The position numbers were made by a program, and so were the translations under genes. A stretch of DNA of 64,000 nt from RGIG1681 sp017467625 (GTDB lineage: Bacteria; Bacillota; Clostridia; Christensenellales; UBA1242): the NCBI GenBank assembly GCA_017467625.1, contig JAFUSN010000004.1, forward strand, positions 62,001-126,000. Direction: 5' to 3'. Of the stretch, positions 62,686-64,000 are shown piece after piece. The number at the start of each line of letters is the position of its first letter. Within the stretch, counting starts at the first letter, position 1. The notes under the pieces were generated by a model. The model had not been told where the DNA came from. It was given only the letters and a program-made list of their open reading frames with translations, and ran no database searches.

Positions 62686-64000
62686 TTAAAACAATGGTTC
62701 TTCCATATAATCAGGAATTTCTTGCCCCATCAGCTTTAAAATTGTTGGTGCAACATTTGCAAGTTTTCCAGGTTTAAGCTTAACATTTTTGTGTTTGTCT
62801 GAAACAAGCCAGAATGGAACAGGATTTGTTGTGTGTTGGGTTAAAACATTTCCATCAGCATCAATCATTTCTTCACAGTTCCCATGATCTGCAGTGATAA
62901 TTAAATCACCACCTTGCGCCCTAACGGCATCAGCAATTCTTTTAACACATTCATCAGTGGTTTTAATTGATTCAATTGCTGCTTCAAGGTTTCCTGTATG
63001 TCCAAGCATGTCAGGATTTGAAATATTAACTAAAACAAATTCATATTTTCCAGAATTAACAGCATTAACAACTTCATTTGTGATTTCAACAGCTCTCATT
63101 GCAGGTACTTCTGAAAAGTCCTTAACATTTGCGCTGTCAATAAGTTTTCTATCTTCACCAGGATATGGTTTTTCAATTCCACCATTAAAGAAAAATGTTA
63201 CATGTGCATATTTTGTTGTTTCAGATGTATGGAATTGTTTGTAACCAAGTTTTGAAATTAAAGCACTTAAATTATTTTCAACAATTTCAGGTGGATACGC
63301 AACATACAATCCTTTAAAGTCGCTTGAATATTCTGTCATTGTGCAATACTTTAAATTTTTATATTCTTTAACTTCAAATTCATTAAATCCTTCTTGAGTG
63401 ATTGCTTTTGTTATCTCTCTTGCACGATCTGTTCTGTAATTAAAGAAAATAAATCCGTCACCATCTTTAATTTTGTGACCGCCGTCAATGAGTGTTGGTT
63501 CAACAAATTCATCAAACACTCCTCTTTCATAACTTGCGAGCATTGCCTCTTTTGCTGTTGGATAATCATATTCAGCTTTTCCATAAACCATCATGTCATA
63601 AGCTTTTTTAATTCTATCCCATCTGTTTTCACGGTCCATTGTATAAACACGCCCAGCAACCGTAACAATTTTCGCCTTTCCGGCAATAGCAGCCTCAAGT
63701 TCTTCAATAAATTTCACACCACTGTCACGAAGTGTGTCACGACCATCCATAATTGCATGAATGAATACGTTGTCAATTCCAAGATTTGAAGCCATTTCAA
63801 CAAGAGCTTTTAAGTGGTTTATATGAGAATGCACGCCACCATTTGAAACAAGTCCCATTAAATGAAGTCTTGACCCATTTTTCTTAACATGATTCATAAC
63901 CTCTAAAAAAGCTTTGTTTTTAAAAAACTTACCATTTTCAATTTCATTGTTTATTTTTGGTAGGTCCTGATAAACAACTCGTCCAGCACCAAGATTTAAA
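62686..64000 (-). CDS. gpmI: Cofactor-independent phosphoglycerate mutase (5' part cut by window edge)
   Basis: Interconverts 3- and 2-phosphoglycerate with two Mn ions. An ATG at 63897 is internal: the frame continues to the window end as NLGAGRVVYQDL and IENGKFFKN, standard iPGM sequence, so about 70 N-terminal residues including the catalytic Ser are missing. Present are HLMGLVSNGGVHSH, DGRD, TADHGNCEEM and HTTNPVPF, all metal or substrate motifs. Typical glycolytic neighbour genes would be expected beyond 64000. Confidence 0.96.
   Translation of the reverse strand, partial: LNLGAGRVVYQDLPKINNEIENGKFFKNKAFLEVMNHVKKNGSRLHLMGLVSNGGVHSHINHLKALVEMASNLGIDNVFIHAIMDGRDTLRDSGVKFIEELEAAIAGKAKIVTVAGRVYTMDRENRWDRIKKAYDMMVYGKAEYDYPTAKEAMLASYERGVFDEFVEPTLIDGGHKIKDGDGFIFFNYRTDRAREITKAITQEGFNEFEVKEYKNLKYCTMTEYSSDFKGLYVAYPPEIVENNLSALISKLGYKQFHTSETTKYAHVTFFFNGGIEKPYPGEDRKLIDSANVKDFSEVPAMRAVEITNEVVNAVNSGKYEFVLVNISNPDMLGHTGNLEAAIESIKTTDECVKRIADAVRAQGGDLIITADHGNCEEMIDADGNVLTQHTTNPVPFWLVSDKHKNVKLKPGKLANVAPTILKLMGQEIPDYMEEPLF

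Noticed and set aside
63897..63899. ATG at 63897 as start of gpmI
   Set aside because: The frame continues upstream with clear phosphoglycerate mutase sequence to the window end, so the gene is cut by the edge.
1..64000. Mollicute-type genetic code suggested by high AT content
   Set aside because: Stops are TGA in ATGA overlaps, and no frame needs TGA to be read as Trp; spore and SUF genes also argue against it.

Overview
The window looks like chromosome of a low-GC Gram-positive anaerobe of the Clostridia type. The evidence is a three-gene GerA-type germinant receptor operon, a SUF operon with its own Rrf2 regulator, NAD-dependent lactate dehydrogenase, strong -35/-10 promoters of the housekeeping-sigma type (TTGACA/TATAAT, 16-18 bp apart), AGGAGG-like ribosome binding sites and many intrinsic terminators. 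TGA acts as a stop (ATGA overlaps), so the code is standard and not of Mycoplasma type. I cannot name the species.

Layout. 1-0.5 kb: rpsF-ssb operon. 0.7-3.4 kb: Exp7-like P-type ATPase. 3.5-7.2 kb: ger operon. 7.3-11.2 kb: condensation-domain-like acyltransferase, zinc-ribbon membrane protein, ketopantoate-reductase-like protein, ldh. 11.3-14.5 kb: a chromosomal ParM-like actin with a Pro/Met-rich partner, an unknown protein and dUTPase. 14.7-17.8 kb: glmM-glmS. 17.8-19.1 kb: divergent membrane XRE regulator and unknown protein. 19.2-24.5 kb: iscR-sufCBDSU. 24.6-26.7 kb: divergent EAL phosphodiesterase and an unknown protein. 26.9 kb: tRNA-Arg(CCT). 

27.0-39.6 kb is a defence-type island directly downstream of the tRNA. 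It holds an ApeA-like HEPN protein, a 5'-truncated tyrosine integrase, a six-gene type I restriction-modification operon (HsdM, HsdS, HsdR plus three extra proteins, two of them membrane proteins) whose HsdS carries a TAEL-type spacer repeat, and a two-gene operon of a TIGR04141/DUF6119 protein with a membrane protein. 

39.9-64 kb returns to core metabolism: NUDIX hydrolase, purB-purA-FAD oxidoreductase, a short glutamine synthetase, folD-thyA-folA-phosphorylase-like, SDR, zinc-ribbon membrane protein, pepD, a nucleotidyltransferase, and the glycogen operon malQ-glgB-glgA-glgP-amylase, ending in a partial gpmI. The glycogen operon makes, branches, phosphorolyses and debranches or disproportionates alpha-glucan, but no glgC is present in the window. 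Its branching enzyme has a most unusual C-terminal tail of four AT-hook-like repeats.

The most promising leads are the AT-hook-tailed GlgB, the membrane-protein-bearing type I R-M operon, the TIGR04141 pair, and the chromosomal actin cassette.
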